Source: Selenomonas sp. oral taxon 126 (GTDB taxonomy: Bacteria; Bacillota; Negativicutes; Selenomonadales; Selenomonadaceae). Taken from it: a stretch of DNA of 43,171 nt. A program made the translations under genes and the position numbers. The notes below the pieces were generated by a model. That model was not told the origin of the DNA, did no database searches, and saw only the letters and a program-made list of their open reading frames with translations. The stretch is from assembly GCF_001683335.1 (NCBI RefSeq), contig NZ_CP016201.1, positions 2,036,821 to 2,079,991 of the forward strand. Direction: 5' to 3'. How positions within the stretch are numbered: the stretch's first letter is position 1; every line of letters starts with the position of its first letter. Positions 8,475 through 16,258 of the stretch are shown in pieces.

Positions 8475-8577
8475 GTTCTTGGCTGCCCCCCTGTATTCTT
8501 ATTGCTCCTTTAATCCTTTCTGTTGTACTTTCGTTTTTACCAATTCACGAGAAATAATTCTTGATGAATCTATGCGC
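8475..8577 (-). other. AT-rich remnant with the tail of an open frame
   Basis: On the minus strand a frame overlapping the end of the glycosyltransferase gene runs on as IDSSRIISRELVKTKVQQ and ends at a TAA just before the GTG of the next gene. It has no start of its own. It resembles the tail of a larger protein, such as a toxin gene ending directly before its immunity gene, but is too short to identify. Confidence 0.3.
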
Positions 8578-9477
8578 CTATGTCTTGGTCTTCTCACTTT
8601 CCTCTGGGCGGAAGTTCAGCGGCTGTATCTTTGCGTCTTCGGCAGTGCGTGCGTCGATCATCCCTTGCGCCTCCATCGTGTCGAGGACGACTGCCTGCCG
8701 CTTCTTCGCGGCGATGAAGTTTTCAAATGGGGAGAGCTCGGAGGGGGCGTTGGGGATGCCCGCGAGCATGGAGGCTTCGGGCAGGTCGAGTGCGGCGGGA
8801 GGCTTTCCGTAATAGCCTTCGGCTGCGGCATTCACGCCGTAGAAGCCCGAACCGTAGTAAACGACGTTCAGATACATCTCGAGAATCTCGTCCTTCGAGT
8901 AGGCGATCTCGATGTCGAGGGCGAGCAGGAGCTCCTGTACCTTGCGCGTCAGCGTCTGCTCATTTGCGAGGAAGAGGTTTTTGACGAGCTGCTGCGTGAT
9001 CGTGCTTGCGCCCTCCTCGATGCGCCCGTGTTGGATGTTGACGAGCGCCGCGCGCCCCATGCCCGTGAGGTCGAATCCCATATGGTCGTAGAAGCGGCGA
9101 TCCTCGATGGCGACGATCGCTTTCCGCAGCTCGGGCGAAATGCGCCCGATGGGCACGTAGTCCGCGCGGTCAAGGCGCGCCTCGATGGCGCGGCGGATGA
9201 AGAGGACGCGTGCAATCTGCTCACCTGCATTCGGCTCGCGGATCTCATGCAGCTGATTTGCGGGCAGCTGCCGCTCTGCTGCAGGTAGAATCTCACCAAC
9301 CTCCTGCCATGCATGCGGGACAAAGAGAAATGTCCCCAGAGACACGAGCAGGAGGCAGATGAATACACTCAAGAAAAAACGCCCAAATCTGCGGGGCGTT
9401 TTTTTGCGCGTTCGTTTACGTGCTGTTGTCTTGCGCCGCTTTCGCTTCGGCGGCGTTTCGTTTATCGTATCAGTCAT
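8578..9477 (-). CDS. Monofunctional peptidoglycan glycosyltransferase (GT51)
   Basis: A 299-residue protein with a very basic cytosolic N-terminus (about 1-30), one membrane helix (FFLSVFICLLLVSLGTFLFV, about 33-52) and a periplasmic GT51 domain. The catalytic glutamate lies in AIVAIEDRRFYDHMGFD. Other family motifs are EGASTITQQLVKNLFL, RKVQELLLALDIE and LEMYLNVVYYG. It polymerises lipid II. There is no transpeptidase domain, so it corresponds to MtgA rather than a full class A PBP. Its ATG overlaps the stop of the upstream DUF4931-like gene (TAATG). The foreign patch begins right after its stop, so loss of a longer C-terminus cannot be excluded. Confidence 0.88.
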   Translation of the reverse strand: MTDTINETPPKRKRRKTTARKRTRKKTPRRFGRFFLSVFICLLLVSLGTFLFVPHAWQEVGEILPAAERQLPANQLHEIREPNAGEQIARVLFIRRAIEARLDRADYVPIGRISPELRKAIVAIEDRRFYDHMGFDLTGMGRAALVNIQHGRIEEGASTITQQLVKNLFLANEQTLTRKVQELLLALDIEIAYSKDEILEMYLNVVYYGSGFYGVNAAAEGYYGKPPAALDLPEASMLAGIPNAPSELSPFENFIAAKKRQAVVLDTMEAQGMIDARTAEDAKIQPLNFRPEESEKTKT

Positions 9478-10253
9478 TATATGCTCCGTTTATTCTCAAA
9501 GTAAGCCGCGCGCATCCGATCCCGCATCTCCGCAAGGTTGGACGGGAGCAGTCGGATGTTGTAGCCGATGAAGACGGGGGAGGTGGCAAAGCGCGGCATG
9601 ATCTTGATGAAGATGTCCGCGCCGTCATTGTAGAAGAAGATGTTGTAACTCGTCAGCGGACGGCGGAAGGCATTCATGAAGAAATCGACGGCGATCTGTA
9701 TGTAGTCCGCAATCGTTCCGACTGACCCTGCATCGGCGGGCACAATGTTCAGCTCCCAAAAGCCGACGCGCGGTGTGGTGGAGAGGTTCAACGTGACGCC
9801 GTCCCGCTCGTCCACGGTCAGTCCCTCGAACTCGGCGCGGCGAAAGGCAAGCTCCTGCCGAAATGTGGGGAAGCCGACGAGCTGCATATGCGGGTGACGG
9901 ATTGTTCCACCCGAGTACGGTCCATAGTTCTTGAAAAAGAGCACCGTGTCATACTTTCCGCTCGCACGCATCTGCGCCCAATGCTCCATGCCGAACGCGA
10001 TGAGGCGGTGCATATGGTCGCGCGTGTAGTCGGGCATATCTGCATCGCAGTCCCTGCCCTCGATGAGGACGAATTGATCCGCCTCCTCGATGACGTTGTA
10101 TTTGTTTTTGAGGAGGATAATATCGCCGTCCGTCGCGATGATGTCTGTGAGCTTGTCCGTTGCACAGAACGGACAAGCCGCATTGCTGTGGATGATGTTC
10201 TCGGGCTTCTGCCGCCCGATATCCGTATTGAAATGGGCAAGGTTGATGTCCAT
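9477..10253 (-). CDS. DUF4931 family, galactose-1-phosphate uridylyltransferase-like protein
   Basis: A 258-residue protein of the HIT/GalT-like superfamily. A CPFC pair near residue 27 could bind metal. GGTIRHPHMQLVGFP (about 150) carries the HxH element resembling the GalT nucleotidyl-transfer site. The exact substrate is unknown. I chose ATG 10253 because AGGAG (10260-10264 on the minus strand) is well placed. An upstream in-frame ATG at 10278 would lie almost at the predicted transcription start. The gene overlaps the glycosyltransferase gene downstream by one base, so they form an operon. It differs from classical GalT in being shorter. Confidence 0.75.
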   Translation of the reverse strand: MDINLAHFNTDIGRQKPENIIHSNAACPFCATDKLTDIIATDGDIILLKNKYNVIEEADQFVLIEGRDCDADMPDYTRDHMHRLIAFGMEHWAQMRASGKYDTVLFFKNYGPYSGGTIRHPHMQLVGFPTFRQELAFRRAEFEGLTVDERDGVTLNLSTTPRVGFWELNIVPADAGSVGTIADYIQIAVDFFMNAFRRPLTSYNIFFYNDGADIFIKIMPRFATSPVFIGYNIRLLPSNLAEMRDRMRAAYFENKRSI

Positions 10254-10287
10254 AAAATGCTCCTGAGTTTCATTCATACCTTTCTCT

Positions 10288-10316
10288 ATTATATATCTTC
10301 CGCGTCGATTCGTAAA
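10288..10316 (-). promoter_or_regulatory. Promoter of the DUF4931-glycosyltransferase operon
   Basis: Read on the minus strand, TTTACG (10316-10311) and TATAAT (10293-10288) are separated by 17 bp. This would start transcription near 10281, about 28 bases before ATG 10253. Confidence 0.55.
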
Positions 10317-10333
10317 ATATTTTATCGAAATCG

Positions 10334-10363
10334 TGCAATTCACAAACGTATCCATGCTATAAT
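10334..10363 (+). promoter_or_regulatory. Extended -10 promoter of trmD
   Basis: TGCTATAAT ends at 10363, an extended -10 with a perfect TATAAT. The -35 region 17 bp upstream is weak (GTGCAA). It lies about 33 bp before the trmD ATG and back to back with the minus-strand promoter. Confidence 0.6.
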
Positions 10364-10395
10364 GAAAAACATTGCAATGAGAATAAGGAGTTCCT

Positions 10396-11136
10396 ATGAG
10401 AATCGATCTTGTGACACTCTTTCCCGAGATGTTTGCGGGCGTATTCGGCACGAGCATCATCGGGCGGGCGGCAGAGCGCGGCATCTTGGACGTGCACTAT
10501 ACGAATTTTCGCGACTACTCGACGGATAAGCACCGCCATGTGGACGATACGCCGTGCGGCGGCGGGGCAGGCATGGTGCTGAAACCCGAGCCGCTCTATG
10601 CCGCCGTGCGCGACATCCATGCACAGACCGCAGCCTATGAGGGGCGGCGCTGCACGATCATCTTTGACCCTGCGGGGGACGTGTTCACGCAGAAGACGGC
10701 AAAGGAACTTGCCTCGTTCGATCAGCTTATCCTCATCTGTGGGCACTATGAGGGCTTCGATCACCGTGTCTACGACCTCGCCGACCGCCTCATCTCCGTC
10801 GGCGACTTTGTGCTGACGGGCGGGGAGATTCCCGCGATGCTCGTCGTGGACGCGACGGCGCGCATGCTGCCCGGTGTACTCGGCGACGATACGTCCGCGC
10901 CGACGGATTCCTTCTTCGATGTGCTGCTTGGCTATCCGCAGTACACGCGTCCGCGCGAATTCGAGGGCAGGGCAGTTCCCGATGTCCTCCTCTCGGGCAA
11001 TCATGCAGAGATTGCACGCTGGCGGCGTGAGCAGTCGCTCCTCGCAACGCTGCGTCATCGTCCCGAACTTCTGCCGTTGGCAAAACTGACGAGCGATGAC
11101 TTGAAATTTCTCGCGAGACAGAATGAAATTCTGTGA
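10396..11136 (+). CDS. trmD: tRNA (guanine-N1)-methyltransferase TrmD
   Basis: A 246-residue SPOUT methyltransferase that makes m1G37 in tRNA using SAM, preventing frameshifting. Family motifs are clear: LVTLFPEMF at the N-terminus, TPCGGGAGMVLKPEP (about 54-68), LICGHYEGFDHR (about 113) and the trefoil-knot SAM loop SVGDFVLTGGEIPAML (about 135). Length is normal. ATG 10396 follows AAGGAG by about six bases. Unlike the common rpsP-rimM-trmD-rplS operon, here it stands alone with its own promoter. Confidence 0.96.
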   Translation: MRIDLVTLFPEMFAGVFGTSIIGRAAERGILDVHYTNFRDYSTDKHRHVDDTPCGGGAGMVLKPEPLYAAVRDIHAQTAAYEGRRCTIIFDPAGDVFTQKTAKELASFDQLILICGHYEGFDHRVYDLADRLISVGDFVLTGGEIPAMLVVDATARMLPGVLGDDTSAPTDSFFDVLLGYPQYTRPREFEGRAVPDVLLSGNHAEIARWRREQSLLATLRHRPELLPLAKLTSDDLKFLARQNEIL

Positions 11137-11146
11137 AAAACTCTTT

Positions 11147-11175
11147 TTGCGTGAATCTTGAGGAAATGGTATAAT
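11147..11175 (+). promoter_or_regulatory. Promoter of the pncB operon
   Basis: TTGCGT (11147-11152), a 17-bp spacer and TGGTATAAT ending at 11175 (extended -10). It would serve pncB, aroE and, by spacing, the nitrogenase-like pair. Confidence 0.6.
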
Positions 11176-11228
11176 GCAAAGGAATGATTGTTATGCCATT
11201 TCTTTCTGCCCGATAGGGGGACACTACT

Positions 11229-12686
11229 GTGACGCAGTTTGATAAGCGAAATTTGTCGATGATGATGGATTTCTACGAGATGACGATGTCCTACGGATAT
11301 TTTCATCGGGGGCACGGCGATGTGCGCGTCGCCTTCGACCTCTTCTTCCGCTCCGTTCCCGACAAGGGCGGCTATGCGGTGTTTGCGGGGCTTGAGCACG
11401 TGATCGAGTTCGTGGAGAACCTCGCGTTCTCGGATGAGGACATCGACTATTTCCGCGCGCAAAAGCTTTTCTCGGAGGAGTTCCTGAGCTTCCTGCGCGG
11501 CTTCCGCTTTCGCGGGGACATCTATGCCGTGCCCGAGGGGACGATCATCTACCCTGATGAGCCGCTGATAACGATTGTCGCACCGATCATCGACGCGCAG
11601 CTCATCGAGACGGCACTGCTTGCACAGATCAATCATCAGTCCCTGATTGCAACGAAGGCTTCGCGCATCGTGCGTGCGGCAGAGGGGCGCAAGGTGTCGG
11701 ACTTCGGCGCGCGGCGTGCGCACAACATGGACGCTGCGACCTACGGCGCACGCGCGGCATACATCGGCGGTGTCGATATGACGGCAACGGTGTCGGCAGG
11801 ACAGCAGTTCGGCATTCCCATATCGGGGACGATGGCGCACAGCTGGGTCATGTTCTTCGAGGATGAATATGAGGCGTTCAAGAGTTATGCGGAGATCTAC
11901 CCGCAGGCGACTGTGCTCCTCGTCGATACCTACGATGTGATCCATTCGGGCATCCCGAATGCGATCCGCACGGCACATGAGGTGCTCGAGCCGCAGGGGC
12001 GGCGCCTCGCAGGTGTGCGCATTGACTCGGGCGATCTCGCCTATCTGTCGAAGCGCATCCGTGTGATGCTCGATGAGGCGGGACTGACGGACTGCAAGAT
12101 CATCCTGTCGAACAGCCTCGATGAGTTTACGATTTCCTCCCTGCTCCTCCAAGGCGCGCAGGTGGACAGCTTCGGCGTGGGCGAGCGCCTGATCACGGCG
12201 AAGTCCGACCCCGTCTTCGGTGCGGTCTACAAGCTCGTCGCCGTGGAGCAGGACGGCATATTCATACCGCGCATCAAGATGTCGGAGAATGTGGAGAAGC
12301 TGACGAATCCGGGGATGAAGGATCTCTACCGCATCTACGACGGCAACGGCAATGCCGTGGCAGATATGCTCACAGTGCAGGGGGAGGAGATCGACCTCGC
12401 GCGCCCCTTCCGCTATGTCGATCCGATCAAGCCGTGGAAGAACCGTTTCTTCGAGGGCTTCTCGGCGGTGAATCTGCGTCGCCTCTATATGCGCGCGGGA
12501 AAACGCGTGGAGCAGCTGCCGACGCTGGATGCAATCCGTGCCTATGTGCGTAAGCAGCTCGCGGATGAGATCTGGCCCGAGGAGCAGCGCTTCGAGAATC
12601 CGCATCGGCACTATCTCGATATGACACCGATGTACTACGAGCTCAAGATGGGGCTGCTCGACGATATACGCGGCAAGCACAGTTAG
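11229..12686 (+). CDS. pncB: Nicotinate phosphoribosyltransferase
   Basis: A 485-residue NAPRTase of the NAD salvage pathway, converting nicotinate and PRPP to nicotinate mononucleotide with ATP hydrolysis. It has the N-terminal MMMDFYEMTMSYGYF motif, SDFGARRAHNMDAATYGARAA (about 158-180), the catalytic histidine in SGTMAHSW (about 197-204) and the phosphate-binding RIDSGDLAYLSK (about 273). It starts at GTG 11229; the G-rich run at 11216-11220 (GGGGG) is a plausible ribosome binding site. aroE starts 8 bp after its stop, so they are likely co-transcribed. Confidence 0.95.
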   Translation: MTQFDKRNLSMMMDFYEMTMSYGYFHRGHGDVRVAFDLFFRSVPDKGGYAVFAGLEHVIEFVENLAFSDEDIDYFRAQKLFSEEFLSFLRGFRFRGDIYAVPEGTIIYPDEPLITIVAPIIDAQLIETALLAQINHQSLIATKASRIVRAAEGRKVSDFGARRAHNMDAATYGARAAYIGGVDMTATVSAGQQFGIPISGTMAHSWVMFFEDEYEAFKSYAEIYPQATVLLVDTYDVIHSGIPNAIRTAHEVLEPQGRRLAGVRIDSGDLAYLSKRIRVMLDEAGLTDCKIILSNSLDEFTISSLLLQGAQVDSFGVGERLITAKSDPVFGAVYKLVAVEQDGIFIPRIKMSENVEKLTNPGMKDLYRIYDGNGNAVADMLTVQGEEIDLARPFRYVDPIKPWKNRFFEGFSAVNLRRLYMRAGKRVEQLPTLDAIRAYVRKQLADEIWPEEQRFENPHRHYLDMTPMYYELKMGLLDDIRGKHS

Positions 12687-12694
12687 GATGTGGA

Positions 12695-13561
12695 ATGATT
12701 ACAGGAAGCACGAAACTGCTGGGTGTCATCGGCGCACCCATCGGACACAGTCTCTCACCGATCATACAGAATGCAGCCCTGCACGCCGCAGGGCTTGACT
12801 ATGTCTATGCGGCTCTTCCCGTGCGTGCGGATGCCCTCGCGTCGGCGGTGCGTGGCCTCTATGATGCGGGGATTGCAGGATTTAACGTGACGATCCCGTT
12901 CAAGACGGCGATCATCCCGCTGATGAATGCATTGAGCGAGGACGCGCGGCGCATTCAGGCGGTGAATACCGTAGTGGTTGAGGACGGCAGGTTGGTCGGG
13001 CACAATACGGATGTTGCGGGATTTCTTGCGGGATTTGCGGAGCGGGGGATTGCGCTCACAGGAAAAAATGCCGTACTGATTGGTGCGGGCGGCGCAGCGC
13101 GGGCAGCACTGTGGGGGCTTCTGCGCAGCAATATCTCCGCTATCACAATCGGCGTGCGGACTGCGGCAAAGGGCGCGGCGCTTGCGGCAGACTTTGCGGC
13201 AGACGGCGATGTGCGGGCGGTATCCTTTGATGATGCCGCATGGATTGCTGCGTGCAGCGATGCCGATATTGTGGTGCAGACTACGCCGCTCGGTATGATG
13301 CCGCATACAGATGCAATGCCGCCCGTGGATATGGCGGCACTGAAAGACGATGCAGTCCTCTACGATCTGATCTATACGCCCGCTGAGACGTGCTTTCTGC
13401 GCGAGGCACGGGCGCGGGGATGTGAAACGATCAACGGCGAGACGATGCTTGCGGCGCAGGGCGCAGAGGCATTTCATCTCTGGACGGGGAAACGTCCCGA
13501 CGTGGAACTCATGAAGCGCGTGCTACGTGAGGAGCTTGCACGGAATACTTTGCGGTACTGA
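12695..13561 (+). CDS. aroE: Shikimate dehydrogenase
   Basis: A 288-residue NADPH-dependent shikimate dehydrogenase, catalysing reduction of 3-dehydroshikimate. The substrate-binding motif is GAPIGHSLSPIIQN (about 13-26). The catalytic lysine and its motif are in GFNVTIPFKT (about 62-71). AVNTVV and GHNTD (about 90-110) are present, and the dinucleotide-binding loop is GAGGAARA (about 130). A second gene of the pathway, aroQ, is at 40173. The nitrogenase-like genes start within 45 bp of its stop on the same strand, so they may share its transcript. Confidence 0.95.
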   Translation: MITGSTKLLGVIGAPIGHSLSPIIQNAALHAAGLDYVYAALPVRADALASAVRGLYDAGIAGFNVTIPFKTAIIPLMNALSEDARRIQAVNTVVVEDGRLVGHNTDVAGFLAGFAERGIALTGKNAVLIGAGGAARAALWGLLRSNISAITIGVRTAAKGAALAADFAADGDVRAVSFDDAAWIAACSDADIVVQTTPLGMMPHTDAMPPVDMAALKDDAVLYDLIYTPAETCFLREARARGCETINGETMLAAQGAEAFHLWTGKRPDVELMKRVLREELARNTLRY

Positions 13562-13566
13562 CACCG

Positions 13567-13614
13567 ATGGCGGTTGAGGAACTGGAGGACTTGGTGGAGC
13601 AGTATGGCAATTAA
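13567..13614 (+). CDS. Possible 15-residue coupling peptide
   Basis: ATG 13567 opens a short frame encoding MAVEELEDLVEQYGN whose stop at 13612-13614 lies just inside the next gene (start 13604). Ribosomes leaving this frame would be next to that start, a layout that allows translational coupling. There is no strong ribosome binding site for the peptide, so it may be accidental. Confidence 0.2.
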   Translation: MAVEELEDLVEQYGN

Positions 13615-14911
13615 GGTAAAACGCGCGGGGGTGCGGCGTGCGCAGTGCAGCTGCAGTATGCCCGCTGTCTGGTGGGCGCTCTCGTACGCGCGGGGAGCAC
13701 TGGTTATCTTTCACAGTCCACGCTCCTGTGCACATGTGGTGCGTGAAAAGGATGTCGGCAGCTTTCACCGTCTGGTCGGTGCGGGCACGTATGCACCGCC
13801 GTCGCCCGTACCGCTCCTCACAAGCGGCATCGGTGAGGGCGACGCGGTGTTCGGTGCGGCGGAGCGTCTGCGTGCGTGCGTCCGCTATGCGGTGGAGAAG
13901 TATCATCCGCATGCTGTCTTTATCGGCGGCTCCTGCGTGAGCGGCATCATCGGAGACGATACGCGGGCAGTGGCGGAAGAGATGGAGGAGGAACTCGATC
14001 TGCCTGTTGTGGCAGTCCCCACGAGCGGCTTTTTGGACAATGAATCCTTTGACGGCTATCTCTCGGTTGCGCGTGTGCTGACCGACCGCTTTATGCATCC
14101 ACCCGCGCGTGTGCGGCAGGGGACGGTGGCGTTTCTCGGGGACTATGGCGGCTTCTACAGCTCCTATGTGCAGGAGCTGAAGCGGCTGCTCGCGGGGATC
14201 GGACTGCAGCTTACGGTGCAGTTTCCCACCTATACGCCGTTGGATGAGATACAGGCGGTATCGGAGGCGGAGCTGCTCATTGTGCTCGGCAGTTCGATGT
14301 CGGACGAGAAGCAGGAGATGCTCGTCGCGTTCGCAGAGGAGCTGCATACGCGCTTCGGCACGCCGTACTTTGCCGAGGCGTTTGCGGGCGGTGCGGAGGA
14401 GACGGCACATTGGCTGCGCTGCATCGGTGCACAATGCGGGCGTACGTCGGAGGCGGAGGAGGTGATCCAACGCGAGGAGGAGGCGTTCGAGCGCGTTCTC
14501 GTGCGTGCGCGGAAGATGCTTGACGGGCGGCGCACGGTGCTGGTCGTTGGGCGTGAGCTGCACTGGCTGCAGCCAGAGATCCTCCTGCGCCTGATCGAAA
14601 AGGCGGGCGTATGTCTCGCGGGGATCATCTTGCTCGCACTCTTTACCGAGGAACAGCGTACCACAGTAGAGGAAGGGCTGCGTCAGTGCACGGATGTACC
14701 GATCCTTGCGGTGGAGGATTCCGAGAGTGAGGAACTGCTGCGGGCGGTGGATTTCGTATTTACCACGCATGAACTCGTGGACGTAGGGCTGCGGCAGATC
14801 CTGCTCGGCAAGCTGCCCACGGTCGGCTGGGCGATGGAACGGCAGCTCATCGAGGATATGGAGCACGTACTCTATCGGCATACGGACAGAGGAGGGCTGA
14901 TCTATGGATGA
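13604..14911 (+). CDS. Nitrogenase component 1-like protein, subunit A
   Basis: A 435-residue member of the NifD/NifK/BchN/BchB oxidoreductase superfamily (PF00148). Three cysteines sit where P-cluster ligands lie in nitrogenase: C15 or C17, C42 (FHSPRSCAHV) and C111 (GGSCVSGIIGDD). SGIGEGDAVFGAAERL and GIIGDDTRAVAEE are characteristic of the fold. I saw no equivalent of the FeMo-cofactor cysteine motif, so nitrogen fixation is not implied. The start is ATG 13604, behind GGTGGAG; the in-frame TTG at 13574 is a poor alternative. It overlaps the second subunit by 8 bp. No NifH-type reductase, NifB or NifE/N set is present here. The substrate is unknown. Confidence 0.8.
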   Translation: MAIKVKRAGVRRAQCSCSMPAVWWALSYARGALVIFHSPRSCAHVVREKDVGSFHRLVGAGTYAPPSPVPLLTSGIGEGDAVFGAAERLRACVRYAVEKYHPHAVFIGGSCVSGIIGDDTRAVAEEMEEELDLPVVAVPTSGFLDNESFDGYLSVARVLTDRFMHPPARVRQGTVAFLGDYGGFYSSYVQELKRLLAGIGLQLTVQFPTYTPLDEIQAVSEAELLIVLGSSMSDEKQEMLVAFAEELHTRFGTPYFAEAFAGGAEETAHWLRCIGAQCGRTSEAEEVIQREEEAFERVLVRARKMLDGRRTVLVVGRELHWLQPEILLRLIEKAGVCLAGIILLALFTEEQRTTVEEGLRQCTDVPILAVEDSESEELLRAVDFVFTTHELVDVGLRQILLGKLPTVGWAMERQLIEDMEHVLYRHTDRGGLIYG

Positions 14912-16196
14912 GGCGGTTCTCTCCTTCGACGATATGTCCGTGTGGATGGAGAGCTGTGCGCTGACAGGCGCGGCGGCGTTCTTCGCGGGGGTACGCGGCT
15001 GTGCCGTGATCGTCAACGGCCCGCTGTGGTGCTATCTCTTTACGCAGCGGCACATCGAGCAGAGTCAGAGCGACATCTCGCACCGCATGAAGTGCACACA
15101 GCTCGACAACGATGCAATTGTGTTCGGTGCGGAGGAGTATCTGCGCGAAGCCCTGCAGCCGCATATCGACCATCCGCCCGCGCTGCTCGCCGTCATTAGC
15201 GGCAGTTCGGCAAGTCTGATCGGCGATGATGTCGGTGCGATTGCACGCGCGGCGGGGGTGACCTGCCCCGTGGTCGCTATTGACAGCGGCGGGCTGGTCG
15301 GCAGCTTTGCGGATGGATGGGCGCGTGCTTCCTGCGCGATGCTCGATGTGTTGCTCAGAGAGACACGGGGAGAGGTGCGGCGTGGGGTCAACCTCATCGG
15401 CATGACCTCATCCTACTACAACGGTGAGAACGATGTACGGGAGCTTGTACGCCTGTTGACGGGGGCGGGCTATGAGGTGCGCCATGTATTCGGCTGCGAT
15501 ATGCCGCCGGAGGATATCGGAGTCCTTGCACAGGCGGAGCTCAATATCGTTGTGCATGATGAGCTCGGGCTTGCAGCGGCAAAGCACATCGAACAGCACT
15601 GCGGCACGCCGTATATCGCACCGCTTCCCCCGTACGGCCGCGCGGGGACGAAGCGGTGGCTTGCGGCGATCTTTTCCGCACTGCCGCCCGTACGCGGCGA
15701 GGATGCCATGGAGGAGATTGCGGCGGCGGAGCGCAGGGACTTCCTGCGGATCAACGATCTCAAGAATACGTGGGGAGAGCTGCTCTTTGATACCGCGCTC
15801 ATCCGTGCGCCGCGCTCGTCAGCGTGGGGGCTTGCCGAGGCACTGCGGACGGAGTGGGCGGATGTGCGCCATCTCGCCGTCGCGGCACAGGTGCGCGAGG
15901 ACGCTGCTGCCGTAAAGATCGCGGACGAGCAGCTCGCGGAGACGGATACGGCGCGGGCGCAGGGAGTGCTCGCGGCGATGGAGCGTGGTCTGCTCATGGG
16001 GAGCAGCAGCGAGTCCGTGCTTGCCGACCCGCGCAGGATGCTCTACGTCCCCGTCTCTTATCCTGTCGTGGATCGGCTCCACATCTCGGATCAGCCGTTT
16101 ATGGGACTGCGCGGCGCACGGCACATCGAGGACATGCTCTGGAACGGGAGCGTCCTCAGGCGGGAACTGTCTGTCCGCGCAGGTATACATGGATAA
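14904..16196 (+). CDS. Nitrogenase component 1-like protein, subunit B
   Basis: A 430-residue partner of the preceding protein, from the same superfamily. C18 (ESCALTGA) and C43 (NGPLWCYLF) match the first two cluster cysteines. At the third position the motif reads SGSSASLIGDD, with serine where subunit A has cysteine. LDNDAIVFGAEEYL (about 69-82) and GLTGAGYEVRHVFGCD-like segments (about 190-205) fit the fold. The ATG overlaps the end of subunit A, implying a stoichiometric complex. The asymmetric ligand set suggests a cluster unlike the nitrogenase P-cluster. The gene ends in a strong hairpin facing the convergent ABC operon. Confidence 0.8.
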   Translation: MDEAVLSFDDMSVWMESCALTGAAAFFAGVRGCAVIVNGPLWCYLFTQRHIEQSQSDISHRMKCTQLDNDAIVFGAEEYLREALQPHIDHPPALLAVISGSSASLIGDDVGAIARAAGVTCPVVAIDSGGLVGSFADGWARASCAMLDVLLRETRGEVRRGVNLIGMTSSYYNGENDVRELVRLLTGAGYEVRHVFGCDMPPEDIGVLAQAELNIVVHDELGLAAAKHIEQHCGTPYIAPLPPYGRAGTKRWLAAIFSALPPVRGEDAMEEIAAAERRDFLRINDLKNTWGELLFDTALIRAPRSSAWGLAEALRTEWADVRHLAVAAQVREDAAAVKIADEQLAETDTARAQGVLAAMERGLLMGSSSESVLADPRRMLYVPVSYPVVDRLHISDQPFMGLRGARHIEDMLWNGSVLRRELSVRAGIHG

Positions 16197-16218
16197 GATG
16201 GCTGCTCTATGAAAAATC

Positions 16219-16253
16219 GGGGCTGCTGCACATTTCTTTCGTGCAGCAGCCCC
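16219..16253. terminator. Strong terminator between convergent operons
   Basis: A perfect 13-bp stem, GGGGCTGCTGCAC with GTGCAGCAGCCCC, and a 9-base loop. The best T-tract (GATTTTTC) is for minus-strand transcripts from the ABC operon. The plus side has only GTTTCTC, so plus-strand termination may be weaker. Confidence 0.8.
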
Positions 16254-16258
16254 GTTTC

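Noticed and set aside
9477-10253. Classical galactose-1-phosphate uridylyltransferase
   Set aside because: The protein is shorter than GalT, and the galactose operon genes are absent; DUF4931-like is the safer call.
11055-12680. 541-codon minus-strand frame opposite pncB
   Set aside because: Shadow of pncB caused by codon bias; no recognisable domain.
13604-16196. True nitrogenase (nitrogen fixation) genes
   Set aside because: No NifH, NifB or NifEN, no FeMo-cofactor cysteine motif and one cluster cysteine is missing in subunit B.
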